Positions 11,359 to 22,953 of a stretch of 64,000 bases of DNA are shown here, piece after piece; the first letter of the stretch is position 1; each line of letters starts with the position of its first letter. The notes under the pieces are model-generated. The model was given only the letters and a program-made list of their open reading frames with translations. It did not search any database and had not been told where the DNA came from. Where the stretch lies: assembly GCF_034140825.1 (NCBI RefSeq), contig NC_089036.1, forward strand, positions 23,573,001 to 23,637,000. Direction: 5' to 3'. Origin of the DNA: Oryza sativa Japonica Group. Its lineage: Eukaryota; Streptophyta; Magnoliopsida; Poales; Poaceae. A program made the translations under genes and the position numbers.

Positions 11359-12254
11359 CTAATTGGTACCAGAGACAGGCTTCTCGCCGGGGCTGCACAA
11401 GGAGCTCATGACCTCCCGTGGATCGCCACATACTGGCAGCTCGGCGGGGCTGCACAAGGAGTTCATGAGCTCCCGTGGATCGCCCCATACCGGCAGGTCG
11501 GTGACGGCATCCACCAAGGCTGCCTCGTGCGCGTGGCAGAACTCATCGATCTCGTCGCACACCTCCGTCAACCGCTTGAGCAACTGCTCCGTCACCTCCG
11601 CCTGCAATGGCCACCACCCCCACAAATGGATAGTGAACAATAAGTCTTTATAAGTACATCAACATACCATACTAACATTCTTACTTGATGATCTACAGTG
11701 GGGATTAGAGGATTAGGAAAAACATGTTAAAAAATTTGCAACCTAGCCAGTTGGCAAAAACATGCTGTAACAGTTTCATATCAAGGGTTCTCAGTTTCAT
11801 TTTTATTTTTATTTAAGAGCAAGGGTTTTCAAGATTCTGGGAGGTGAGGAATGGGCGAGTTGTTACGGTGAGTTACCTGGGCGAGGAGGCCGTCGATGAC
11901 GGTGAGGTCGGAGGAGGAGGAGGAGGAGCCGGGAGGCGGCGAGGCGGCGACGGGGTCGGAAGGCGGTCGGGGAGGAAGGTCCGCGGCCGGCGCGGCGGGG
12001 AGCGGCGCGAGGACGTCCGAGGAGAGCGACTCCCAGCGGGAGAGCTCGTCGAGGTACCTGGCGCGGAGCCGGAGGAGCGCCTGGCGGCGGCGGCGGCGGA
12101 GTACGGCCTCGGGTGGCGGCCCCGGGGCGGAGGAGGTCGCGGCGGTGGCGGCGGCGTCCTCGAGGTCGGGCGGGTGGAGGACCCGGCGGCGCTTGTAGAC
12201 GAAGCCGTCGCAGTTGCAGATCTCCCAGTCCTCGTCGCCGTCGGCGGCGGCCAT
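11359..12254 (-). CDS. Plant protein of unknown function, two exons (206 aa)
   Basis: Exon 1 is 12254-11877 and exon 2 is 11601-11359, joined in phase 0 by GTAACT...TGCAG. The protein has an acidic N-terminus, then DWEICNCDGFVYKRRR (residues 9-24), a pattern I recall from uncharacterised plant proteins. A basic helix (RRRRRQALLRLRARYLDELS) and a helical segment across the splice junction (DGLLAQAEVTEQLLKRL) look coiled-coil-like. The C-terminus holds two 19-residue near-identical repeats (162-180 and 181-199, each with GDPRE and SLCSP), encoded by a 57-bp tandem duplication. No catalytic motif is visible. A role as a scaffold or nuclear factor is only a guess. The start is the ATG just before the acidic stretch, with GC-rich 5' sequence above. 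Confidence 0.75.
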
Positions 12255-14031
12255 CCGTGCGCGTGTAGACGGCGGCGGCGGGGGAGCGCGCGTGTGGGTG
12301 AGGGAGGAAGGGATTTCGATTTGGGTTTCGGGTTTTTTTTTTTTTGGTTTTTTCGGGGGGTTTAGATTTGGGAGAGATGCAGATTCGAATTCGGAATCGT
12401 GGCCGCGGCTCGGCGGGGCGCGTGCGTGCGTGCGTGTCGGCTGCGCTGAAAAAAAAAATCAGCTAATCTGATGGAGTGATGGTACAGGTTGCGCGGCCAG
12501 TGTCTTCACTCTCTAGTTCAATTCCGCGCTCGATCCCGGGTTGGGGACGGACACATCCTAGCCCTCGATACCCGCCGCGGGGCTCGATCCAACGGCGGAA
12601 AACACACGCGCCTGCCATGACGCCACGCTCCTTTCCGCCTGATAAAAGCACGGCCCGATTTGGCACGAAGCACGCTGGGCCGTGCCGTGCTAGCCCGGCA
12701 CGGCCCAAGTCCCAGCTCTACTGCCGTCCGTCAGGCCGTAGAGCGTAGTGCTGGCCGAACGGGCGGCCGGCCGAGCACGGCACGGGCATGCCGGTGGCAC
12801 GGCTCCTGTAGCGGGCCGGGCCGTGCTGCACGGGCCCAAATATAGCACGTAGGCTGGTGTAGGCCCATTAGCACGTTTGCCTCACAGAATTTGAATATGA
12901 AGCCGAAAATAAATAAAAAATGTGAAAAGAAGATGAAAAGGTGAAATTTGTGAAAATATTAGAAAAAATGACGAAAAGTAGTGGGAAATAGAAAATAACT
13001 TCTAGGTCGGTTACAGGTGAAGCCAATTGCTGCTACTTGATCTCCTGAAGAAAGCGAGCGGTAGTTCAGTCTCCGACAAGTGAGGCCGAACTACTACTAC
13101 TGCTCCTTCTTACTTATTTCCGTTTTTTGAAAAATTGGGAGGAAATGAGAAAAGTGAGAGAAAATAGACATAATATATGAAACAACATCTGGATCGTGCA
13201 TCTTGACTTATTCCTTCCTTGAGGAACCAAAAGGCCATAGCGCTGGAGCTCAGCCATGGCGGCGACAAGGTCACTCTCGAGGAGGCAGCCAAGGGAGGTG
13301 GAGGTCACGACAATGGCGGTGGCGGGGGACGGAGGCTGAGTCGCACCCTTCTGCTACTGGCAACGGTGGTCACCAGAGGACTAGGGAAAACAAAGAGGGG
13401 GTGGAGGCCGAACTAGACCCTGCCTCCATCGGCAGCGATGGCCGTCGTCCTCGACGGGGAGACCAGTGCTCAATAGGGAGTTGCAGGCTTAAAGTGGCTG
13501 ATGGGAGGAGACTGAGGAAGAAGACGAGAACAATATAGTCTACACATTTTGTTCGATGTATCGATGGGGTATGCAGTGGCATTTTTTTTTGATACGCCAA
13601 CAGTTATAATGGCATGACTACAAATAAGTAAATATTAATTGTACATTTTAAAACTGAAGAATTTATAATTGTATAGATTAATTACCTTATTTAAGGGTAT
13701 TAAACCTATTTTTCAGTTTGTTTGGTTTGAGGACAAATAAGATGGGATGATCCATGACACAGAATATTCCCCTAAGACCAAGATCAAGTTAGCCTAGTCC
13801 CTTAGAAATTGGCGGACCAATTCAACCTATTATTTTTCTCACTGACACGTGGAGAAAATTCCAATTCTAAAAATAAATCTAAACATACACCATATTCAAA
13901 TTAATCTTTATTTTTGGGACAGAACGAGTAGCGTATTCAAATTAATCTTCAGGACTGAAATTTTTTGGGACTGAACGAGTAGCAAGAAGAGACCATTAAC
14001 GGGCAGATCGTCAGCAACATCTTTAGGCTGA
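12255..14031. other. Spacer with GC-rich transposon-like remnants
   Basis: The segment 12640-12850 is full of overlapping GGGCCGTGC/GCACGGCCC words on both strands, a style I associate with subterminal regions of rice hAT elements such as Dart; no full ends were found. Around 13893-13983 a short direct repeat ('tattcaaattaatctt ... gaacgagtagc') occurs twice. The GC-rich block 13200-13540 has open frames on both strands but no recognisable protein. Confidence 0.4.
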
Positions 14032-14394
14032 GGCTTGTTTATTTCCTAAAACAAAAACTTTTCACCCATCATATCGATTGTTTGCACACATGCATGGAGT
14101 ATTAAATGTGGAAAAAAAAACCTATTACACAGTTTGCGTGTAAATTGTGAGACGAATCTTTTAAGCCTAATTGTGCCATGATTTGACAATGTGGTGCTAC
14201 AGTAAACATTTGCTAATGACAGATTAATTAGGCTTAATAAAGTCGTCTCGCGGTTTCCTAGCGGAATCTGTAACTTGTTTTTGTTATTAGATAATGTTTA
14301 ATATACTTTAAATGTGCGTCCGTATGTATGTCCGTATATTCGATGTGATAAACTGATACCCCAAAACAAAAATTTATGGTAACTAAACCGGGCC
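14032..14394. mobile_element. Tourist-like MITE (363 bp) with TGA target duplication
   Basis: Ends GGCTTGTTTATTTCC and AACTAAACCGGGCC, flanked by TGA at 14029-14031 and 14395-14397. The inner core ('gagacgaatcttttaagcc', 'taattaggctt', 'gtcgtctcg') is shared with the 176-522 element, so both are one family. Confidence 0.65.
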
Positions 14395-15376
14395 TGAATG
14401 TTTCTGCGGGGAGACATGAGAGACATAAATCGACGTTATGCGGCGTATGGAGAATTGGAGATCACCGGTTTGCATATATCAAAGGCCGGCAAAAACTTAC
14501 ATGCATCGATGTGCCATCCCTAAACAGTGTCAGTGAAAAATGGATGTTTAGTTTACAGTTTGCAAGAATCGAGCGTTCACAAATCTTTGCACCTCGCCAC
14601 CACACAGCTGCAACAAGGTATTAATAATTAATTGTCACATGGATCAAGAGCAATAAGCAGTTAAGCACCCAGCACAGATGGTGACTCGGTGACCAAGGTC
14701 TCAAAATTCCAGAACATAAACCAAACCAAGCAGCGCGGCATCTTACGATCTTCAAGAAAGCTATGAAAGCAGCTCGGGAGCAAACAATAGGAAATACAGT
14801 TGATCCAGGGTTCACCAAGCTGTTCTGGGTAGGGTTACCGCCACCTCACGATTTGACTGGTGCAATTACTGCGAGATATACCATTATTTCCACACGGTTT
14901 GGTAAACCCTGGTATGATCACTTCATAGAAACAATCGAACATCAGACCAAAACACTTCAGAGAAACAATCGATCATTGGGACCAACCCGAAATTCAGCTC
15001 GTCGTTTTACAATCACTGCTCCCTGCTTGTTTCAGTCCAAAGAGATTTTGAATTTTGATGGGTGGATTTTTTCCCCCTCTCTTCTCAGCAATCATCAAAA
15101 CAGATAATAACAATCAATGAAATTCACAAAGAGAACACCTAAAATTAATCCTAAGATAATTTCAAGCAGGCAATCAGCAATGCATGGAACACAGAAAATC
15201 AGCAACGAACCTGCACCCAACATCATTCATACCAACATAATTGCTGGATTGACCATACTTAAAATCTCATGCTAAAGCATTAGTACAAAATCTCGTTGCG
15301 CAATGTAAAAACTAGTAAGCTGCACTGTAACATGGGTATCACAGATAACAAAAGGATTTGTTTGGTAAGGCGATCT
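14395..15376. other. Spacer, probably includes the 3' UTR of the next gene
   Basis: No coding sequence recognised. The part nearest 15376 is downstream of the minus-strand Cgr1 gene and is likely its 3' untranslated region. Confidence 0.4.
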
Positions 15377-15985
15377 TCAGTTGTCTAGGCCGGGCACCTG
15401 CATGCGGCGGTTGGCGTCCGACTTCTTGCCGCCGAGGAACTCGTCGGGGACGACCTTGAGCTGCTTCCGCTTCTTGGACTTGGCGATCTTCTGGATGGTC
15501 TTGGGGTTGGTGACCCGCTGCAGCTTGGTGCCCGAGCGGAGCACGTTCTCCTTCTTGCGCTTCTCCCGCTCCTCCCGCTGCTTCCGCTTCGCCGCCTTGC
15601 TCTGCCGGATCTCCTCCTTGAGCTCCGCCACGCGGGCCTGGTACGCGCGCTTCAGGGACTTGTCGCGGGCGCGCTGCTCCAGCGGGGTCGGCTTCCGGGA
15701 CGCCGCCAGCGCGGAGGCGCGGCGGGTGCGGGCCTCCTTCCAGCGCCGCCCGGAGACGCGCCCGGCGATGACGCCGTCGTAGGTGGGCTGCCCGAAGGAG
15801 GCGGGCTTGGAGGGGTCGGACAGGGAGGGCACCGCGCGGAGCTTGGACGGCCTCGGCGCGTCGGCGTCGGCGTCGAGGTCCATGGAGTCGGCGGCGGCCG
15901 CCTCCTCCGCCTCGCGGCGCTTGCGCTTCCCGCGCTCGCCGCCGAGGCCCTCGTCGAGGTAGCGGAAGTCGAGGTGGGACGCCAT
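15377..15985 (-). CDS. Cgr1/CCDC86-family nucleolar ribosome-biogenesis protein (202 aa)
   Basis: An intronless frame of 202 residues. The N-terminal half has a nuclear-localisation-like KRKRR (20-24), an Asp/Ala linker and a segment with SGRRWKEARTRRAS. The C-terminal half is a long, highly charged helix (SLKRAYQARVAELKEEIRQS, then alternating Lys/Arg/Glu). It passes into the family signature KKENVLRSGTKLQ followed by TNPKTIQKIAKSKKRKQL (about 140-180). That pattern matches the Cgr1 family, which in yeast works in 60S subunit assembly and processing of pre-rRNA, and CCDC86 in animals. The family assignment rests on this C-terminal motif; the plant role is inferred. The start is the first ATG (15985-15983) below a GC-rich leader. 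Confidence 0.88.
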   Translation of the reverse strand: MASHLDFRYLDEGLGGERGKRKRREAEEAAAADSMDLDADADAPRPSKLRAVPSLSDPSKPASFGQPTYDGVIAGRVSGRRWKEARTRRASALAASRKPTPLEQRARDKSLKRAYQARVAELKEEIRQSKAAKRKQREEREKRKKENVLRSGTKLQRVTNPKTIQKIAKSKKRKQLKVVPDEFLGGKKSDANRRMQVPGLDN

Positions 15986-16828
15986 GGGGGGGATGGGAGA
16001 ATCGGGAAGCTAGGGTCGCCGCCGCCTCGGGTCGGGGAGGAAGAGAGGTTGGAGGCGAGCGAAGGGGAGAAGTTTTATTAGGGTTTGCATCACAAGAGGC
16101 GGCGGGCCATATGGGCCAGCTTGCAAATATTTGGGCCAGGCCAGCTTAGCGCGGCCTTGTTTCTTTTTTTTTCCTTTTATGTACTATTTCCGCCAATAAT
16201 GTGAGAATAAATCCTCTTTTACATTGCAAAATTTAGACTCCATACCGCAAAAACAAGTCATTTTAGACTTTTTTGTCAACATTATACAATTTTTTACTAC
16301 CTTTTAACATAAATTTTAAAAGTTACATATTTATACATCCAAAATCCATATTTTGAATAATTTTTATTGTTAAAGTAAACTCATGTTCACTACATGCATT
16401 TTAAACTTATTATTTTGAGACCAGAACGAGTTCTTAGAATATATAACAAGAATTAGTATTTTGCCAGTTAACTGCAACACAACTCTTTCTACAAGGAAAT
16501 CAGGCAGACATTATCATTATAGTAAAGATCAGAATATGTAATAATAAGTAGAAGTAATCAACGCAATAGTGTTACAGTTAAGAGAATCGTTCTCTCTTAT
16601 TTCCAGTTAAGACCGCAAAAACATTGCGTTAAAAATCGATCCTGGATTCCTGGTGATTTGCTCCATCATTCCGAAGCAAAATCCACCAGACACAAGACAC
16701 CTGAAGATTGTACAAGGCTGTGACGAACGAAATGATGATCTAACGCTATAAGAAACGAAAATCAGTCGGGACTAGACACCTAGTCCAAAGGGAAAATTTT
16801 GTTTCAAAAGAACGCAGCCGGCCAGCAA
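15986..16828. other. Spacer between two minus-strand genes
   Basis: Contains the promoter of the Cgr1-type gene on the left and AT-rich DNA that probably includes the 3' UTR of the IDH gene on the right. No other feature seen. Confidence 0.5.
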
Positions 16829-19791
16829 TTAATCAAGATGCGCGATCACTGCATCCGTGACTTCCTGCGTGGTGCTGCTGCCGCCCAAGTCTTTGGTTCT
16901 GTACTTGCCTTCTGCGATGACACGCTTCACCGCCGTCTCCAGCCGGTCAGCGAATGATGGGAATTGCAAATGCCGCAACATCATGGCAGATGAGAGGAGC
17001 AGAGCAACGGGGTTAGCTTTCTTCTGCTCCACAACTTTGACGTTTCCAACATTTCCTGCAGAAGCTCCTTGCTCGAAGACAGCATGGTCCTGACCCACAT
17101 TACCTAAAATTTGTGCATTTCATGAGGATTGTATGTATTTGTTTTTTGCATATGCACAAATATGAAATATGCACAAGTTGAGAGTTAACACATTTGTAAG
17201 AGGTTCTGGCAGCATACAAAATTGAGTGGGTCCAAGAAAGTGTATAAAATGCAACACAAAATATCACACAACACATAGCCTGTAACTAACAGACAACTGC
17301 AAAAGCAAGCCTGTCGGTTTCCAGCTCCTGATAGCCGTATTGACTATTTGTGCAGGTAAAAGTACAGAATTACAAGCGATAGTTCAAAATTTACCTCCAG
17401 GCATGACACCAGTGCCTCCAGCAATACCTGCAGCCGTGTTAGCCACCAGATTGCCATAAAGATTTGGCGTGACCTACAAACACACAAAACAAGAGCATGC
17501 TAAATCAAAAGTTCCTAGTTAATCAAACAAACTTGATCTGAAAACTCTGTGACAATCAAGAAAACATCCTTCAGACAGAAGTGCAAAGGGAATTAATATT
17601 CTATCACATTCATTGCAGATAATCTACTAAGTACTCTGATAATGTGCATTTGATCAATATATGTAAACATCAAGCAGAAACTAAAAACTTTACTTTGTTT
17701 TTGTTTTTATGACATGATAAAAGCATAGATCAGTAGGTGAGTATAGAATATGGTGACGTTACAAACAGAATGCATTTGTTAAGATGCATAGTAATGATAG
17801 AACTAACATACTTACCATAACATCAAATTGTTCAGGCTTAGCAACAAGCTGCATACAACAGTTGTCCACGATGATTTCATTATATTGAATTCCAGGATAC
17901 TTTGTTGCAACCTCACGGCAAGACTCCAAGAATAAACCATCAGCAAGCTTCATGATGTTTGCTTTATGCACGGCAGTCACTTTCTTTCTGTTGTTGAGGT
18001 ACGCGTACTCAAAAGCATACTTGGCAATCCTTTCAGAGCAGAACTTTGTGATCACCTAGTAAATCCATTTAGTAACAGTACCATATAGAAAAAAATTCCT
18101 TTAGATGATGAAATGAAAAGTGACAAAAACATTTACATACGTTCTATTTCAGAAATCGGTACTCACGCAAATTTGCAAAATAGGAGTATAAAAGAATATG
18201 TGCAGTAAAGGACTGCCTGCCAAGACCTAATCAGCTAGAGTGCCATCAACAGGCCATTTATGGAGGCAAAAGTGTTAAAAATATAACTAATTGACTCAGA
18301 TCACCATGGACTAGTGACCAGATTAGCAATATCAGATATAAACTATGTAGATATACATCATGCGTCAATATAACATGTATCAAGTATTAAACTGTTTACA
18401 CATTCAGGTCAATTGTTAATGCTAACGCATACCATAGCATCTGTTCCAACAATATAGGATCTAACCAACATCAAGAGCCGTTTGAAATCAAAGCACTGCT
18501 CCTAATGTGCAGCTAGCAACCAAAACTTCAACTGTGAGATCCATTCACCTAAGAAAATTGTCACAGGACCCAAAAGGAACTTGTTTCCTCTTCAAATCAG
18601 AACTACACCAATGATAGTTAACCTAATAATTTTATAGCTTTCTCAAAGGATGGATAATTGGATACCGCAAGTTATCAGATTATTTTTATGCTTCATTTGG
18701 TGCTTATTAGCATAAGTCCTTCTGGATCATCTCAGAGATTTATCAATTTCTACACAGGTGATTACATAAATTTTGTAAAACTGACTTAATTTGAGGATAT
18801 TTTGAAGCCCATCCATCGAAATCTGTATTGAATAGTCCACATAATTCGATCATAACCACTATCTCAACTACAGCAAGCATGCTTCATTGCAACAAACAAC
18901 TTACCAGTTACATATGCCTAAAGTGTTTTATGCACAACCCAGCAATACATGGATCTCGAATACTCATTATGCAAACCACTAACATCTCAGAAAAGCGTCA
19001 ATACACATGGTAAGTTTCATCAATTCAACTGAATACTAAGGTTACTAGATGTGGACAATAAACCTACCAATCCAGTAAAGTAACAAGCAGTAGGTAAAAC
19101 AAACAGTCCTAAGTATATAGACGAAATTGCTCGATAAGTGGCAAACCTAAGTTGCATTTGGGGTTCTCTCGGCACACGCATTAACCCAAGCACCCTGGCA
19201 AACACTACATCAACTAGGTGAGTTAGCAGCAAGCGGAATTCGCCATACCTTAAGGCTCTCCACGACGCCAGGGACGACCTCGTGCTCAAGCCCGGAGTAC
19301 TCGCCCTCGGTGTTCTCCCTGATGACGACAATGTCGACGTTGTCGTGCCTGGTGGGCAGCCCCGGGAGGTTGAAGCAGTTGACGAGGGAGGCGTAGAGGT
19401 CGAGCTCCTTGCGGAGCTGCACGTTGAGGGAGGAGACACCCCCGCCGACTGGGGTGGCGAGGCCGCCCTTGAGGCAGACCTTGTTGCGGCGGATGGAGTC
19501 GATGACCTCGGGGGGAACCGTCGGCATGTCGCCGCGGACCTCGTAGGACTCGAAGTAGACCGGCGCGTGCATGGCCTCCATCACCTGCCGCACGGCGCCG
19601 GTGACGAGGGGCCCGATGCCGTCGCCCGGGATGAGCGTGACGGCGCGCGGGGCGCCGTCCCCCGGCCGCGGCATGTAGGTGACGGTGCGGCGGGAGACGG
19701 CGGCGGCGGCGAGAGGATGGGGCGGGGAGGGGGAGGGGGAGGGAGTGGGGGAGAGGAGGCGCTGGAGGAGAGGGGCGGATCGCCGCGCCAT
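16829..19791 (-). CDS. NAD-dependent isocitrate dehydrogenase regulatory subunit, mitochondrial (378 aa)
   Basis: Four exons: 19791-19249, 18055-17816, 17473-17395 and 17103-16829 (543+240+79+275 = 1137 nt). All introns are GT-AG and all phases fit. The first about 35 residues are Ser/Pro/Arg-rich without acids, a mitochondrial presequence. The body has [55 protein letters not shown] and [19 protein letters not shown], covering the substrate- and NAD-site regions of the isocitrate/isopropylmalate dehydrogenase fold. Wording such as [19 protein letters not shown] is what I recall for plant regulatory rather than catalytic IDH subunits, which pair with catalytic subunits in the TCA cycle in the mitochondrial matrix. 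The length is typical. A catalytic-subunit identity is the main alternative and seems unlikely. Confidence 0.92.
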
Positions 19792-21549
19792 GGCCGCCGC
19801 GTCTAGGGTTTGGAGGCGGATGCGATCGGTCTTCGAGGAGAGACTCCAAAAGCGGGGGTATTGGGGAGGAAGAGAGAGGGAATGGGTTTTCTCGTTTATT
19901 TTTAAGTACCATATTTAGAAAAAAAAATAAATTTGCAATTAGAGTCAATTTCGTAAAGAAAAACAAACTTTATTGTACCAAACTGTAAATGGAGGATTAA
20001 TCATGAATTATAGATATAGTATTTGGCATGTACTCTATTTTAAGTTTTTAAGTTAACACTTAATTAATCATGCGATAATGAGTTGCTCTAATTTACGTGC
20101 GCAGAAAGAGAGTTATACAGATCCATAAAATCCGAAGACACACATGGAGACTACTTGCCCTACAGTGGGTGTGAACGAGGCCACGTCGTGGCCTAATGGC
20201 CTTGTAGACTAATAGCTACAAGTGGGTTAAATGACATTGCTACCCTTATGTTTTCTATTGTGACTTATCGCCTCCTCTCACGACTCATCTTTTCCATCCC
20301 TCCTCTCGCAATTTCTATCCTCGCCTCGTGATGCTCCGTGTGTTGCCAGTCCTCGCCGTCAAGAGTACTGAAGATGAAGCTCCGCAGTGGCTACGAGTAT
20401 GAAAGGAGTTGGTTGTGGTGCCGCCACCGTCGAGACCTAGGGCGTCGCCGCTTTCCCCAACGGAGATGCGGGATGTGATCATGGTCCCGGGACCGACGGC
20501 TCCACCACCGGTAACTCTAGCGCCACCGCCACCGCTCCAGCCCCAACGTCAGTTGCTGCACCACCGAAAGCTGTAGATTTGAATAGTACCTAGGGTTTGC
20601 TGGTGAGTTGAGAATCTTGTAGATGTAGAAATTAGGTGATGATTTCGTGTTTTGGTCCTGTATTTATGTTGGAAAACTTTAATTTTGTTGCTTCCTTTAT
20701 TGGCTACTCCTAGCCATGGTGGGATGGCAATGAGGGAAGGGATGGTGAGGACAGGCACATGATGGGAAAAATGGCAGCCGACGCGTGCGCGAGAGGATGG
20801 CTGAGGGCGATTTGGGAAGTGGGGACCGAGCTCGTGGGTGGAGGATTACACAGCGAGGTCACGACCCCCACAACGCACTGTTCTTTGTCGCTCCACACTC
20901 CACTCTCCCTGAATCAGATTGAGGAACACGTTACCAAGTTTGGTATTGCGGACTTCAAGTGGATGCGGTAGAAGCTAACGTGGTGCCCAATATTTGTTAG
21001 GGGAACGGTTAAGCCCAATGCACTAACATCACCTCTTTTTACTATCTTGAAATAACAACGCTCGTTGCACGGGAACACGGCACCATCACCGTCACTCTTC
21101 CCGCTTCACAGTCGACATCACCCCCCTTAACATCCGCGGGAATGGAACGACCAGGGCCGCGCGGTTTTACGTGCACCGGCAGAAGAGAGCGCCACCAAAC
21201 AAAACAGACAACGCGAAAAGAGAGGTTGGCGTTCCGGGTGACGAGGCCAAACCTGGGCCTCAACCCCATTTTTTCTGGCCCAAACGCCGCAAAACCACCG
21301 AGATTTCCCGTCATTTTTCACCTCCCCCACAACGACGACACAGGCACACGCCTCCGCGAGACCCAACCCCCGGGCCGCCCAGCGCCTCACGATTTCGCCG
21401 CACCTCCCCTAATCCGTGGCCCTCCCCTTATCCCTCTCTTCTAGATAAGCAAGCGCAAACCCCTCTCCGCTCTCCCCTATCCATCCCCAAATCCGAACCC
21501 TCCCCCCCCCCCCCACTCCTCTGCGCCTCCCTCCTCCGCGGCCTCCGCC
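19792..21549. other. Divergent promoter spacer (IDH / EF-Tu)
   Basis: The minus-strand IDH gene and the plus-strand EF-Tu gene are transcribed away from each other from this 1.76-kb spacer. The outer parts are GC-rich leaders; the EF-Tu side carries a pyrimidine-rich tract with a C-run at about 21502-21518. The middle (about 20130-21060) looks transposon-like but has no ends I can define. Confidence 0.5.
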
Positions 21550-22953
21550 ATGGCCTCCCTCGCCTCCGCCTCCGCATCCACCTCCCTGGTCTTCTCCACC
21601 TCCTCCTCCAAGCCGCGCCTCGGCTCCTCCGTCGGATTCTCCTCGCCCGCGCGGTTCCGGCGCACGGCGGCGGCGGCGGCGTCCAGGGGCACGGGGCGGC
21701 GCGCGGGGCTGCTGGTAGTGCGCGCGGCGAGGGGGAAGTTCGAGCGGACCAAGCCGCACGTCAACATCGGCACCATCGGCCACGTCGACCACGGGAAGAC
21801 TACGCTGACGGCGGCGCTCACCATGGTGCTCGCCTCCGTGGGCGGGAGCGCCCCCAAGAAGTACGACGAGATCGACGCGGCGCCCGAGGAGCGCGCCCGC
21901 GGCATCACCATCAACACCGCCACCGTCGAGTACGAGACCGAGACCCGCCACTACGCCCACGTCGACTGCCCCGGCCACGCCGACTACGTCAAGAACATGA
22001 TTACCGGCGCCGCGCAGATGGACGGCGCCATCCTCGTCGTCTCCGGCGCCGACGGGCCCATGCCGCAGACCAAGGAGCACATCCTGCTCGCCAAGCAGGT
22101 CGGTGTCCCCAAGATTGTTGTCTTCCTCAACAAGAAGGACCAGGTCGACGACGAGGAGCTGCTCCAGCTCGTCGAGCTCGAGGTCCGCGAATTGCTCTCC
22201 TCCTACGAGTACGATGGCGACGAAGTGCCCATCGTCGCTGGCTCCGCGCTCAAGGCGCTCGAGAACCTCATGGCCAACCCTGCCATTAAGCGCGGCGATG
22301 ATGAGTGGGTGGACGGGATCTTCTCGTTGATTGATTCCGTGGATAACTACATCCCTGTCCCACAGCGCCAGACCGACCTCCCGTTCTTGCTTGCTGTTGA
22401 GGATGTGTTCTCCATCACCGGTCGTGGTACCGTTGCCACTGGCCGTATTGAGCGTGGCACCGTCAAGGTTGGGGACACGGTCGATATCGTCGGTATCCGG
22501 GAGACTCGCAACTGCACGGTGACTGGTGTTGAGATGTTCCAGAAGACCATGGATGATGCGATGGCTGGGGACAATGTCGGCCTGCTTCTCCGAGGTATGC
22601 AGAAGGATGATATCGAGAGAGGCATGGTGCTTGCGAAGCCTGCTTCCATCACGCCACACACCAAGTTTGATGCGGTTGTGTATGTCCTGAAGAAGGACGA
22701 GGGTGGACGGCACTCACCGTTTTTCCCTGGTTACCGCCCTCAGTTCTACATGCGGACTACCGATGTGACGGGGAATGTCACAAAGATTATGAACGACAAG
22801 GACGAGGAGGCGAAGATGTGCATGCCTGGTGACCGTGTCAAGATGGTTGTGGAGCTCATCCAGCCCGTCGCTTGTGAGCAGGGAATGAGGTTTGCCATCC
22901 GTGAGGGTGGAAAGACCGTCGGTGCCGGCGTCATCAATACGATCTTGAAGTAA
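21550..22953 (+). CDS. tufA: Elongation factor Tu, chloroplastic (467 aa)
   Basis: An intronless nuclear gene for the plastid translation GTPase that delivers aminoacyl-tRNA to chloroplast ribosomes. Residues 1 to about 60 are Ser/Ala/Arg-rich and nearly free of acids, a plastid transit peptide with likely processing near VRAARGKF (58-64). The GTPase motifs are complete: GHVDHGKT (77-84), RGIT (117-120), DCPGHAD (139-145), NKKD (194-197) and SAL (232-234). Beta-barrel domains 2 and 3 follow, ending GVINTILK. The eukaryotic-type Ser/Ala presequence, GC-rich codon use and bacterial-type body fit the known transfer of tufA from the plastid to the nucleus in land plants. The start is the ATG after GCCTCCGCC, below a CT-rich leader. 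A mitochondrial EF-Tu would differ in presequence and sequence, so plastid targeting is strongly preferred. Confidence 0.95.
   Translation: MASLASASASTSLVFSTSSSKPRLGSSVGFSSPARFRRTAAAAASRGTGRRAGLLVVRAARGKFERTKPHVNIGTIGHVDHGKTTLTAALTMVLASVGGSAPKKYDEIDAAPEERARGITINTATVEYETETRHYAHVDCPGHADYVKNMITGAAQMDGAILVVSGADGPMPQTKEHILLAKQVGVPKIVVFLNKKDQVDDEELLQLVELEVRELLSSYEYDGDEVPIVAGSALKALENLMANPAIKRGDDEWVDGIFSLIDSVDNYIPVPQRQTDLPFLLAVEDVFSITGRGTVATGRIERGTVKVGDTVDIVGIRETRNCTVTGVEMFQKTMDDAMAGDNVGLLLRGMQKDDIERGMVLAKPASITPHTKFDAVVYVLKKDEGGRHSPFFPGYRPQFYMRTTDVTGNVTKIMNDKDEEAKMCMPGDRVKMVVELIQPVACEQGMRFAIREGGKTVGAGVINTILK

Noticed and set aside
20130-21060. Possible Helitron or Mutator-like element in the IDH/EF-Tu spacer
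   Set aside because: Some words recall rice transposons, but I could not find ends or a target duplication.
21409-22713. Long minus-strand open frame (434 codons) opposite EF-Tu
   Set aside because: It is the mirror of a highly GC3-biased gene; no recognisable protein and no independent support.
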